Assembly (NCBI RefSeq): GCF_902498065.1
Contig: NZ_CABVIR010000005.1
Span: 310,001 to 374,000 of the forward strand
Reading direction: 5' to 3'
Source: Pseudomonas fluorescens
Lineage (GTDB): Bacteria > Pseudomonadota > Gammaproteobacteria > Pseudomonadales > Pseudomonadaceae
DNA length: 64,000 nt
Below, one piece after another: positions 41,970-50,559 of the stretch. Both the position numbers and the translations under genes were made by a program. The notes beneath the pieces were generated by a model. It saw only the letters and a list, made by a program, of their open reading frames with translations, made no database searches and was not told where the DNA came from. Within the stretch, counting starts at the first letter, position 1. Every line of letters begins with the position of its first letter.

Positions 41970-42773
41970 ATGTCTATTCCCGCATTCGGTCTTGGTACGT
42001 TTCGCTTGCAAGGCCAGGTGGTCATTGATTCGGTGAGCACTGGCCTGGAACTGGGCTACCGCGCCATCGATACCGCGCAAATCTACGAGAACGAAGCCGA
42101 AGTCGGCGAGGCCATCGCGGCCAGCGGCATTGCCCGTGAAGAACTGTTCATCACCAGCAAGATCTGGGTCGCCAACTTCGCCCAGGACCGCTTGATCGAC
42201 AGCCTCAAAGAGAGCCTGCAAAAACTGCAGACCGACTACCTCGACCTGACGCTGATTCACTGGCCATCGCCGGAAGACCAGGTGCCGGTCGAAGAATTCA
42301 TGGGCGCGTTGCTCGAAGCCAAAACACTCGGATTAACTCGCCAGATCGGCGTCTCCAACTTCACCGTCGACCTGATGAAGCAAGCCATCGCCGCCGTTGG
42401 TGCCGAGCACATCGCCACCCACCAGATCGAACTGCACCCGTACCTGCAAAACCGCAAGGTCGTCGAGTTCGCGCAAAGCCAGGGCATCCAGATCACCTCC
42501 TACATGACCCTGGCCTACGGCGAAGTGCTGAAAGACCCGGTCATCCAGCAGATCGCCGCTCGCCTGCAGGCAACCCCCGCGCAAGTCACCCTGGCCTGGG
42601 CCATGCAGCTGAGTTACGCGGTGATCCCGTCGTCCACCAAACGCGCCAATCTGGAAAGCAACCTGAAGGCCTGCGCGCTGACCTTGAGCGACGCGGACAT
42701 GGCGCTGATCGCCGGCCTTGAGCGCGGCCACCGCCTGACCAGCCCCAAAGGCATCGCACCGAACTGGGATTAA
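41970..42773 (+). CDS. dkgB: 2,5-didehydrogluconate reductase B (aldo/keto reductase)
   Basis: At 267 residues it has the same length as E. coli DkgB and near-identical blocks (IPAFGLGTFRL, GYRAIDTAQIY, LIHWPSPED, NQIEL-type QIELHPYLQNRKVV, YAVIPSSTKRANLESNL). The aldo/keto reductase tetrad D34, Y39, K64 and H97 is complete. It reduces 2,5-diketo-D-gluconate and small aldehydes such as methylglyoxal with NADPH. GGAG lies six bases before the ATG at 41970. It is convergent with the sensor kinase, three bases away. Confidence 0.93.
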   Translation: MSIPAFGLGTFRLQGQVVIDSVSTGLELGYRAIDTAQIYENEAEVGEAIAASGIAREELFITSKIWVANFAQDRLIDSLKESLQKLQTDYLDLTLIHWPSPEDQVPVEEFMGALLEAKTLGLTRQIGVSNFTVDLMKQAIAAVGAEHIATHQIELHPYLQNRKVVEFAQSQGIQITSYMTLAYGEVLKDPVIQQIAARLQATPAQVTLAWAMQLSYAVIPSSTKRANLESNLKACALTLSDADMALIAGLERGHRLTSPKGIAPNWD

Positions 42774-42776
42774 GCG

Positions 42777-45700
42777 TCAGGCCTGCGCCAGGTGTTGGTC
42801 CAGGCGCGTCATGGCCTGCAGCAACCGATCGACGGCTTCGTCGATCAGCCCTGTGCGGCCATCGCCGCAGGCACGCTCAAGGTTCTCGCAGCATTCGATC
42901 AGACTGACCGCCCGCACCATCAGCGCCCCGCCCTTGATGCGGTGCGCCAGCGTGCACAGGACATGCTGTTCGCCGCTCGCATGGGCCTTGAGCAACGCCT
43001 CCCGATCCGTGCGATTGGTCGCGGCCAAATCACTGAGCAGTTGATTGATCAGCTCGTCGTCCTCGCCGATATACCGCTCCAGACCGCTCAAGTCGATTTC
43101 GACGGTTGACGGTGTTGAGGGTGTAGCGAGGGTCACGGGGGCAGCGGCAAATCTCGATGCCAACCAGGTGGCCAGATCCGCCAGCCGGATCGGTTTGAAC
43201 AGGCAGTCGTCCATCCCCGCTTCCAGGCAACGGGCCTTCTCCTCGGGCTGTGCATTGGCGGTGAACCCCAGAATCAGGATCGGTTGCAATCCCTGAGCCC
43301 GCTCTTCATCGCGGATGGCCCCGGCCAATTCATACCCGCTGAGCACCGGCATGTTGCAGTCGGTGATCAGCACATCAAATTCATGCTCGCGCCATCGCTC
43401 AAGACCTTGCTGTCCATCTTCAGCGTCCATCACGCAGTGGCCCAGATAGCTCAACTGCCGTGAGAGCAGCAAACGATTGGCCGGGTAATCATCGACCACC
43501 AGAATCTTCAGCGCCCGGGTCTGCGTCAGCTCCTCACGATCAGGCAACTCGCTGGGCGGCAACGGTTGCAACACGGGCAGATCCAGACAGACATCAATCC
43601 GCGTGCCCCTGCCTGACACACTGTCGAGCTGCAATTGCCCTCCCATCATTTCGCACAGCGTACGGCTGATCACCAGCCCCAGTCCTGAGCCGGTGCGACC
43701 CGATTGCAGGCTGTTTTCCACTTGCGCAAACGGGCTGAACAGTCGCTGCCGATCAATCACGCTGATACCGATGCCGGTGTCTTGAATGCACACGGCGACC
43801 CTCAAATGCCCGGACAATCCGGGCTCGACCCGCAGCGTCAGGCGTACTTCACCTTCACGGGTGAATTTGATCGCGTTGCTCAGCAGATTGGACAGCACCT
43901 GCTTGAAGCGTGTGGGGTCGATCAACACGTCGGCATCGCTGTGCTCGCCCAGTTCGACGCGCCACTCCAGGTTTTTCTGCCGGGCCAGGCCTTCAAATAC
44001 CCGGCACACCGATTCGACCAGCGAGCGCAGATTGGCCCGTTCCGGCGCCAGGGACAAATGCCCGGATTCGATGCGGGCGATGTCCAGAATGTCGCCAATC
44101 AACGCCAGCAATTGTTGCCCGGCATTGGCCGCCACCTCGATGGCCGACCGGTCGGTAACGCCTTCATCCGCGCGCTTGAGCGCCAATTCAAGCATGCCGA
44201 GCAGCGCATTCATCGGCGTGCGGATCTCATGGCTCATGGTCGCCAGAAACGTGGTCTTGGCGCGGTTTGCCTCATCCGCGGCGTCTTTGGCGTCCTGCAA
44301 TTGACCGAGCAATTGTTGACGCAGGCCGATTTGCCGGCGCTGCCAGGCGATCCAGGCCAGCGCCAGCAACAGCAAGGCGCCGGCGCCGGCAAAGGCCTGG
44401 AGAATGTCCTGCCGGTGACGCAGCCAGAAGCTCTGCTCGACCATCAGGTCGTTGCGCCAATAGCCGGTCATTTCATCGATTTCCTCGGGGGAAATACTCA
44501 GCAGCGCCTTGTCCAGGATCGAGTGCAGCTCTACGGCCTCGCGACTGGTCGCCAGCGTGCTGCGGGCCGGATCGCTGCCGACGGTGCTGGTCACTTGCAA
44601 CCGATCCCGATACTGCCGGGAAATCATGATCCGGGCACCGATCAACGAGTTGATTGCGCCGTCCGTCTTGCCCTCGGCGACCATTTCCATCCCGTCCGCT
44701 GTCAACGGGGCATTGACCAGTTCGACCTGCGGGAAATGCTTGCGAATGAATTCGCCGGCACTGTTGCCCTGGGTGATGGCCAGTTTTTTTCCGGCCATTT
44801 GATCCAGTGTCATGGGGCCGTCGGATGCGATGCGGGTCACCAGCACATTCGGGCTGGTCAGAAACGGCCGGGTAAAACGCAGTTCTGTTTCACGCTCAAT
44901 ACTGGGGCTGATCCCGGCGACCACATCAACATGACCGGTCCTGATCCACTCGAACAGTTCAGCCACTGAACGGGTTGGCTGAATGTCGAATTTCAAACCT
45001 GTACGCAAACTGATTTTCGCCAGCACATCGATGCTGATACCCCGGTACTTGCCCTCGCTGTCGATAAAGGAAATCGGCATGAGGTTTGGGTTGATCGCCA
45101 CTCGCACGCGCGGATGATCATCGAGCCAGCGTTGCTCGGCGACAGTGAATTGCAGGACTTGCGTGCCGGCGATGGAAGCCCCGCTGCCTCCCCATCGCCG
45201 CAGGATATTCATTCGTTCATTGGTCGGAATCGCCGCCAGCGCCCGGTTGACGATGCGTTGCAACTGGAGGTTGTCGAGGTTCATCGCAAACGCGAAACGC
45301 CCGGACTCCATACGGGAAAAATCCGCCAGCTGAACGTTGTTGAGGTAATTTTTACTGATCAGGTAATTGACGCTGATGGCGTCGCCCAGATAGGCGTCCG
45401 ATTGGCGAAACGCGACGGCGCCGACGGCGCCCAGTGTCGAAGGAAACAGCTGTACAGTGGCCTTGGGGTAAATGGCTCGCACTTGCTGCGCGGGCAAATA
45501 GTGGTACAGCATCGCCAGCCGTTTACCGGCCAGATCCGGGTCCAGAGGCTGAGATGAATCGGTGCGCGTGACCAGTACCGGTTGATCATCGGCGTAGGCA
45601 CTGGACATCCGCAGCTGTGGATCTTCGACCTCATAGCGATTGGCCGTTCCCAACAGATCAGCCTTGCCGTCCTTGATTGCCCGCACCGCATCGTCCCGCG

Positions 45701-46019
45701 ATGCATAGCGCTGAACATCGATCTCCACGTGTAACAGCTGTTTGAGCAGCCCGGCATAGTCAGCCGTCAACCCTTCGTAGTCAGTGCCGGTGGTGGTGAT
45801 GTCGAAGGGAGGGTAATCCGGTGCCGAGACGGCCAGCACCAGCCGGCCCTTTTGCCGCAGCACACGGGAATCGGCATCCGACAGCCTGACCTCGTAGCCG
45901 TCCACGCTGGAGCGTCCCAGCAGCGTCAGTGTTTGCGGTTGGGCGCAGACGCTGGAAATCCAAAGGCACCCCAGCAATACCCAGTGGGTCAGAAGGCGAA
46001 ATCGTCGAAAAACACTCAT
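42777..46019 (-). CDS. BvgS/EvgS-like hybrid sensor histidine kinase
   Basis: The 1,080-residue unorthodox kinase has a signal peptide (1-26) and two tandem periplasmic Venus-flytrap (family-3 binding) domains (about 55-275 and 290-515). A membrane segment (about 541-558), HisKA with H597, an ATPase domain (N715, DTGIGIS 747-753), a receiver with D887 and an Hpt domain with H1026 follow. No PAS domain lies between membrane and HisKA, unlike BvgS. The ATG follows the stop of the response-regulator gene without a gap, so both are one operon. The phosphorelay H597-D887-H1026-regulator is inferred from the layout. The ligand is unknown. Confidence 0.94.
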   Translation of the reverse strand: MSVFRRFRLLTHWVLLGCLWISSVCAQPQTLTLLGRSSVDGYEVRLSDADSRVLRQKGRLVLAVSAPDYPPFDITTTGTDYEGLTADYAGLLKQLLHVEIDVQRYASRDDAVRAIKDGKADLLGTANRYEVEDPQLRMSSAYADDQPVLVTRTDSSQPLDPDLAGKRLAMLYHYLPAQQVRAIYPKATVQLFPSTLGAVGAVAFRQSDAYLGDAISVNYLISKNYLNNVQLADFSRMESGRFAFAMNLDNLQLQRIVNRALAAIPTNERMNILRRWGGSGASIAGTQVLQFTVAEQRWLDDHPRVRVAINPNLMPISFIDSEGKYRGISIDVLAKISLRTGLKFDIQPTRSVAELFEWIRTGHVDVVAGISPSIERETELRFTRPFLTSPNVLVTRIASDGPMTLDQMAGKKLAITQGNSAGEFIRKHFPQVELVNAPLTADGMEMVAEGKTDGAINSLIGARIMISRQYRDRLQVTSTVGSDPARSTLATSREAVELHSILDKALLSISPEEIDEMTGYWRNDLMVEQSFWLRHRQDILQAFAGAGALLLLALAWIAWQRRQIGLRQQLLGQLQDAKDAADEANRAKTTFLATMSHEIRTPMNALLGMLELALKRADEGVTDRSAIEVAANAGQQLLALIGDILDIARIESGHLSLAPERANLRSLVESVCRVFEGLARQKNLEWRVELGEHSDADVLIDPTRFKQVLSNLLSNAIKFTREGEVRLTLRVEPGLSGHLRVAVCIQDTGIGISVIDRQRLFSPFAQVENSLQSGRTGSGLGLVISRTLCEMMGGQLQLDSVSGRGTRIDVCLDLPVLQPLPPSELPDREELTQTRALKILVVDDYPANRLLLSRQLSYLGHCVMDAEDGQQGLERWREHEFDVLITDCNMPVLSGYELAGAIRDEERAQGLQPILILGFTANAQPEEKARCLEAGMDDCLFKPIRLADLATWLASRFAAAPVTLATPSTPSTVEIDLSGLERYIGEDDELINQLLSDLAATNRTDREALLKAHASGEQHVLCTLAHRIKGGALMVRAVSLIECCENLERACGDGRTGLIDEAVDRLLQAMTRLDQHLAQA

Positions 46020-46646
46020 TCAGATCAGATCGTTACGCTTGGCGAAATCCCTTAAGTGAACCTTGGAGTCCACATTGAGTTTTTCGATCAAGCGGGTTTT
46101 GTAGGTACTGACGGTCTTATGGCTCAGGTTGGTGATTTCGGCGATTTCCTTGTTGCTCATACCTTGGGACACGTAACACAAGATGGTCAGCTCGCGATCG
46201 GAGAGTTTGTCGATCATCTCCTTTTCGCTGCGTTGCAGCGTGTTCAGCGACACCGAGCTCGAGGCGAGTTTGGCGAAATAGGAGTAACCGGCCATCACCG
46301 CGTGCACGGCCTTGTGCAAATGTTGCAGGTCGTTGGTTTTGGACACGTACGCGGCCGCACCGGCACGCATGCAACGATCCTGATAAAACCTTGGCTCTTG
46401 TGAAGTGAAGACCAACACCCGGCAGCGCACACCACTGGTCTTGATCCGGTTCAGTACATCCAGCCCGTCGAGTCCCGGCAAGCCCAGGTCCAGCACCACC
46501 AGATCCGGTTGATGCTCACGGATCATCGACAACACCTCGTTGCCGTTGGCCACCTCGTAAATCTGTTGAAACCCTTCCTGTTTGAGCAGGATTTTGACGG
46601 CAGCGCGAACCACCGGATGATCGTCCGCTATCAGCACTGACTTCAT
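46020..46646 (-). CDS. BvgA/EvgA-like LuxR-type response regulator
   Basis: The 208-residue protein has an N-terminal receiver (VLIADDHPVVRAAVKILL, phospho-acceptor D53 in LVVLDLGLPGLDG) and a C-terminal LuxR helix-turn-helix (KLSDRELTILCYVSQGMSNK, HKTVSTYKTRLIEKLNV). AGGGAG is five bases before the ATG at 46646. It is followed directly by the hybrid kinase, its presumed phosphodonor. Its regulon is not visible from the sequence. Confidence 0.93.
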   Translation of the reverse strand: MKSVLIADDHPVVRAAVKILLKQEGFQQIYEVANGNEVLSMIREHQPDLVVLDLGLPGLDGLDVLNRIKTSGVRCRVLVFTSQEPRFYQDRCMRAGAAAYVSKTNDLQHLHKAVHAVMAGYSYFAKLASSSVSLNTLQRSEKEMIDKLSDRELTILCYVSQGMSNKEIAEITNLSHKTVSTYKTRLIEKLNVDSKVHLRDFAKRNDLI

Positions 46647-46756
46647 GGCAACTCCCTGAGCAAATACATGACAATCGGACATTGAATGCCCATAGGCCGG
46701 CTCCCTGTTAGACGCAGCAGCTGCGCGAAGACTGTTGCATGGAAATCCGCGCCCGA

Positions 46757-47167
46757 CTACCTGACAGAAATGACAGTGCCGACGAACGGTAGTTGAGGAT
46801 CAACGATGGCCATCAGCCGCTGAATGCACGTCAGATCGGGCACCGCAGCATCGCTCACCTGGATCTTTTGAAGTCCGCCGGCCGGGGTTGGCGGCCACTC
46901 AGCCGGCTGCCCGTAGATCAAGGCGTGGTGCACCTGCGGCTGATCAAGGAGGAAATCGCGCAGGTTCAATGCGCCGTCCGCCAACGCGGCATTGATGACC
47001 AGCAGGTCGAAAGGCACGCCGCCGTATTCGACCAGGGTCAGCAGTTCCGCAAGGCTTTGCACGGGCGCCACGCGGTAATAATCGAGCCGGTTGAACAGGC
47101 GCTCGATTCTCATCCGCTGGAAATGCTGCTCGTCGGCAATCAGGATACGTAACGCTTTGTTCGACAA
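46757..47167 (-). CDS. Degenerate receiver-domain protein next to the BvgAS-like pair
   Basis: The 136-residue protein folds like a receiver at its N terminus (ALRILIADEQHFQRMRIERL, acidic pair D12/E13). At the phospho-acceptor position it has Asn (N59 in FDLLVINAALADG), and no clear Thr/Lys switch residues. So it is probably a pseudo-receiver. The start is likely the TTG at 47167 with GGGGG six bases upstream; the open frame continues into non-homologous sequence. It lies 110 bases upstream of the response regulator on the same strand, and downstream of mgtA. A role in modulating the phosphorelay is possible but unproven. Confidence 0.7.
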   Translation of the reverse strand: MSNKALRILIADEQHFQRMRIERLFNRLDYYRVAPVQSLAELLTLVEYGGVPFDLLVINAALADGALNLRDFLLDQPQVHHALIYGQPAEWPPTPAGGLQKIQVSDAAVPDLTCIQRLMAIVDPQLPFVGTVISVR

Positions 47168-47334
47168 CCGGGGCCCCCAAGAGGGTTTCAGATTTGAGGC
47201 TGCAAGGCTACGGAAGACCCGTCGAGCTTTCTGTAGGACTATTCCTAAATTCCGTGGCGCCACCTCGGTGGAGAGGAAAACGTCAGGGAGATGTCGTTGA
47301 GTGTCCGGGGGTTTTTGTCTCGGATCGTTACCGC

Positions 47335-50037
47335 TTATTGCCAGCCGAACCGGCGGATATAGAACCCCTTCACGGCCTGGGTCAGCGCCATGTACGCCAG
47401 CAGAATCACCGGCAGGAACACGAAATACAGCGACGGCAGCGCCTGCAATTTGAAGTAGTGCGCCAACGGCCCCATCGGCAGGAAGATGCCCACGGCCATG
47501 ATGATCCCGGTCATCACCAGCAGCGGCATGGCTGCGCGGCTTTGCAGGAACGGAATTTTCGGCGTGCGGATCATGTGCACGATCAGCGTCTGCGTCAGCA
47601 ACCCGACCACGAACCAGCCGGACTGGAACAGGGTCTGGTGGTCCGGCGTGTTGGCGTCGAACACGTACCACATCAAGGCAAACGTGCTGATGTCGAAGAT
47701 CGAACTGATCGGGCCGAAAAACAGCATGAAACGCCCGACATCCGCCGGTTGCCAACGCTGCGGTTGCTTGAGCATTTCCTCATCGACGTTATCGAACGGG
47801 ATGGCGATCTGTGAAATGTCGTAGAGCAGGTTTTGCACCAGCAAGTGCATCGGCAGCATCGGCAGGAACGGGATGAACGCGCTGGCCACCAGCACCGAGA
47901 ACACGTTGCCGAAGTTCGAGCTCGCAGTCATTTTGATGTACTTGAGCATGTTGGCGAAGGTCCGCCGCCCTTCGAGCACGCCCTCCTCCAGCACCATCAG
48001 GCTTTTCTCCAGCAGGATGATGTCGGCCGCTTCCTTGGCGATGTCCACGGCACTGTCCACCGAAATACCGATGTCGGCAGTGCGCAGCGCCGGCGCGTCA
48101 TTGATGCCGTCGCCCATGAAGCCGACCACATGGCCATTGCCCTTGAGCAAACGAACGATGCGCTCCTTGTGCGACGGCGTCAGTTTGGCGAAGACGTTGG
48201 CGGTCTCCACCGCCACGGCCAGTTCAGCGTCCGTCATGCGCTCGATGTCGTTGCCCATCAACAGGCCTTGCTGCTCCAGACCGACTTCGCGGCAGATCTT
48301 CACAGTCACCCGTTCGTTGTCGCCGGTCAGCACTTTTACCGCCACGCCGTGAGCGGCCAATGCTTTCAGGGCCGGTGCGGTGCTTTCCTTCGGCGGATCG
48401 AGAAACGCCACGTAACCGATCAGCGTCAGGGCCTGTTCATCCGCCAGGCTGTAGGTGTCGCGCCCTTCGATCATTGGTCGGGCGGCGACTGCTACCACGC
48501 GCAGTCCTTCGGCATTGAATGCAGCGGTCACTTGGCGAATCCGTGCCAACAGGTCATCACTCAGTGCTTCATCGACCACGCCGTGCCGCACACGGGTGCA
48601 CACCGCCAGCACCTCTTCCACCGCGCCTTTGCAGATCAGCAAGTGCGAGTGATCGCGCTCGGCGACTACCACCGACATGCGCCGGCGGGTGAAGTCGAAC
48701 GGGATCTCGTCGACTTTGTGAAACGCCGTGCCGACTTTCAGTTCACGGTGGACCTCGACGTGCTCGAGCACCGCCACGTCCAGAAGGTTTTTCAGGCCGG
48801 TCTGGTAGTAGCTGTTGAGGTAGGCCATTTCCAGCACGTCATCGGAATCGTTGCCCCAGACATCGACGTTGCGCGCCAGAAAAATTTTGTCCTGGGTCAG
48901 GGTGCCGGTCTTGTCCGTGCAGAGCACGTCCATGGCGCCGAAGTTCTGGATCGCGTCGAGCCGTTTGACGATGACTTTTTTGCGCGACAGGAACACCGCG
49001 CCTTTGGCCAGGGTCGAGGTGACGATCATCGGCAGCATTTCCGGGGTCAGGCCCACGGCAATCGACAGCGCAAACAGCAGCGCTTCGGTCCAGTCGCCTT
49101 TGGTGAAACCGTTGATGAACAGCACCAGCGGCGCCATGACAAACATGAAGCGGATCAGCAGCCAGCTGACTTTGTTGACCCCGGTCTGAAACGACGTTGG
49201 CGCGCGGTCCGTGGCACCGACCCGCTGGGCCAGCGCACCAAAATAGGTGCTATTGCCCGTGGTCAGAATCACCGCAATCGCGGTGCCGGACACCACGTTG
49301 GTGCCCATGAACAGGATGTTGTCGAGGTCCAGCGGGTTGCTCGTGTCGCTGTCCTGCTGGCGGGGGAATTTTTCCACCGGCATCGATTCCCCTGTCATGG
49401 CCGCCTGGCTGACAAACAAATCCTTGGCACTGAGCACCCGGCAATCGGCGGGAATCATGTCGCCCGCCGAGAGCACGATCAGATCGCCCGGCACCAGCAA
49501 TTTGATCGGCACTTCGCTGCGCAGGGCATCGCGACGCATGACCGTGGCGGTGTTGCTGACCATCGCCTTGAGCGCGTCGGCGGCCTGGTTGGACTTGGTT
49601 TCCTGCCAGAAGCGCAACAAGGTCGAGAGCATCACCATCGAGAAAATCACGATGGCGGCTTTCATGTCTTCGGTCAGCCACGAGATGACCGTGAGCAATG
49701 TCAGCAGCAGGTTGAACGGGTTTTTGTAGCAGTGCCACAGGTGAGTCCACCACGGCAGCGGTTGCTCGTGCTCGACTTCGTTGAGGCCGAATTGCACGCG
49801 CAGTGCGTCGGCTTCGAGTTCGCTCAGGCCGTCGGTGTGACTGCCGAGGTTGTTCAGCAGTCGGCCGGTGTCGCTGTTGGCGGCGCTCACCAGGGTTTGC
49901 GCCAGGGTCGGCGGCACCTCACGGCTGACCGTGGTGTCGGTGAAGGTTTCCAGCAGCGCCAGGCGACGAAAGTGTCGGACGATGTGGCGGGTGCGCAGGA
50001 ATCCGGCGAAGAATTCTTTGAGCAGGGTCAGGTTCAT
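47335..50037 (-). CDS. mgtA: Magnesium-translocating P-type ATPase MgtA
   Basis: The 900-residue P3B-type ATPase imports Mg2+ into the cytoplasm. It has the transport motif PEMLP, the phosphorylated aspartate in DVLCTDKTGTLTQ, the nucleotide domain (ICKGAVEEV), the hinge motif MGDGINDAPAL, and ten membrane segments, with LVQNLLYDISQ in the C-terminal part. GGGGGA is six bases before the ATG. A leader region of about 400 bases precedes it, with a hairpin and a T-run that may control expression by Mg2+ as in enterobacteria (see the leader entry). Confidence 0.95.
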   Translation of the reverse strand: MNLTLLKEFFAGFLRTRHIVRHFRRLALLETFTDTTVSREVPPTLAQTLVSAANSDTGRLLNNLGSHTDGLSELEADALRVQFGLNEVEHEQPLPWWTHLWHCYKNPFNLLLTLLTVISWLTEDMKAAIVIFSMVMLSTLLRFWQETKSNQAADALKAMVSNTATVMRRDALRSEVPIKLLVPGDLIVLSAGDMIPADCRVLSAKDLFVSQAAMTGESMPVEKFPRQQDSDTSNPLDLDNILFMGTNVVSGTAIAVILTTGNSTYFGALAQRVGATDRAPTSFQTGVNKVSWLLIRFMFVMAPLVLFINGFTKGDWTEALLFALSIAVGLTPEMLPMIVTSTLAKGAVFLSRKKVIVKRLDAIQNFGAMDVLCTDKTGTLTQDKIFLARNVDVWGNDSDDVLEMAYLNSYYQTGLKNLLDVAVLEHVEVHRELKVGTAFHKVDEIPFDFTRRRMSVVVAERDHSHLLICKGAVEEVLAVCTRVRHGVVDEALSDDLLARIRQVTAAFNAEGLRVVAVAARPMIEGRDTYSLADEQALTLIGYVAFLDPPKESTAPALKALAAHGVAVKVLTGDNERVTVKICREVGLEQQGLLMGNDIERMTDAELAVAVETANVFAKLTPSHKERIVRLLKGNGHVVGFMGDGINDAPALRTADIGISVDSAVDIAKEAADIILLEKSLMVLEEGVLEGRRTFANMLKYIKMTASSNFGNVFSVLVASAFIPFLPMLPMHLLVQNLLYDISQIAIPFDNVDEEMLKQPQRWQPADVGRFMLFFGPISSIFDISTFALMWYVFDANTPDHQTLFQSGWFVVGLLTQTLIVHMIRTPKIPFLQSRAAMPLLVMTGIIMAVGIFLPMGPLAHYFKLQALPSLYFVFLPVILLAYMALTQAVKGFYIRRFGWQ

Positions 50038-50439
50038 GGCAGTTCCCCCAGGGTCAGCCGGGAAACCTTCCAGCAGGCGTGTCGGTGCGCCGCGATGACG
50101 ACAACCAGTCGAACATCACGCACGGTTCAGCGTCGATGAGAGGACGTCGGGACACGGACCAGGACTGGCCGCGATCGGGATGCCGCTGCTCGCTTTTACG
50201 GCGAGACAACGGCACAAAAAAACTGCGCGTTATCTTGCCGAGGATGTGCCGGTTACTGGAACCGGCCGACTACTGTCACTCGAACAAGTACCCACTGTGG
50301 GTCTCCGCTATTGATGAAAACGCGCGAAGCTTACGCCCCGATTTCTGGAGAGTAAACGAAGGAACGGTGTGTTGCGGGGGAATTGCGGGGTTCTTCAGGG
50401 AGGGTTCAGGATTGTGGATTTGTGGCGCTTTTCAGGACC
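50038..50439 (-). other. Long upstream region of mgtA, possible regulatory leader
   Basis: No gene of normal size fits this 402-base stretch. On the minus strand a hairpin CCGGTTccagtAACCGG (50249-50265) is followed about 27 bases later by GCGCAG and T7 (50216-50222). A 20-codon open frame (50116-50054, MFDWLSSSRRTD...) ends 16 bases before the mgtA ATG but has no good ribosome-binding site. These could form an attenuator, yet I find no known Mg2+ riboswitch consensus. Confidence 0.35.
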
Positions 50440-50539
50440 CCATCGCGAGCAGGCTCGCTCCCACAGGGGATCTTCTGTGAACACAGAATTTGTGTACGAC
50501 AGAGATCACATGTGGGAGCGAGCCTGCTCGCGATGACGG
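50440..50539. repeat. REPIN, GCGAGC variant
   Basis: ATCGCGAGCAGGCTCGCTCC and TGTGGGAGCGAGCCTGCTCG are a perfect inverted pair with a 40-base spacer, between pvdA and the mgtA leader. Confidence 0.9.
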
Positions 50540-50559
50540 TTTAACAAACGCCGAAGATC

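Noticed and set aside
47168..47755. Long N-terminal extension of the degenerate receiver gene
   Set aside because: It lies antisense to nothing plausible at first but enters mgtA in another frame and shows no domain before ALRILIADEQ.
47833..50139. A 768-residue open frame on the plus strand over mgtA
   Set aside because: Antisense shadow of mgtA, which has all P-type ATPase motifs on the other strand.
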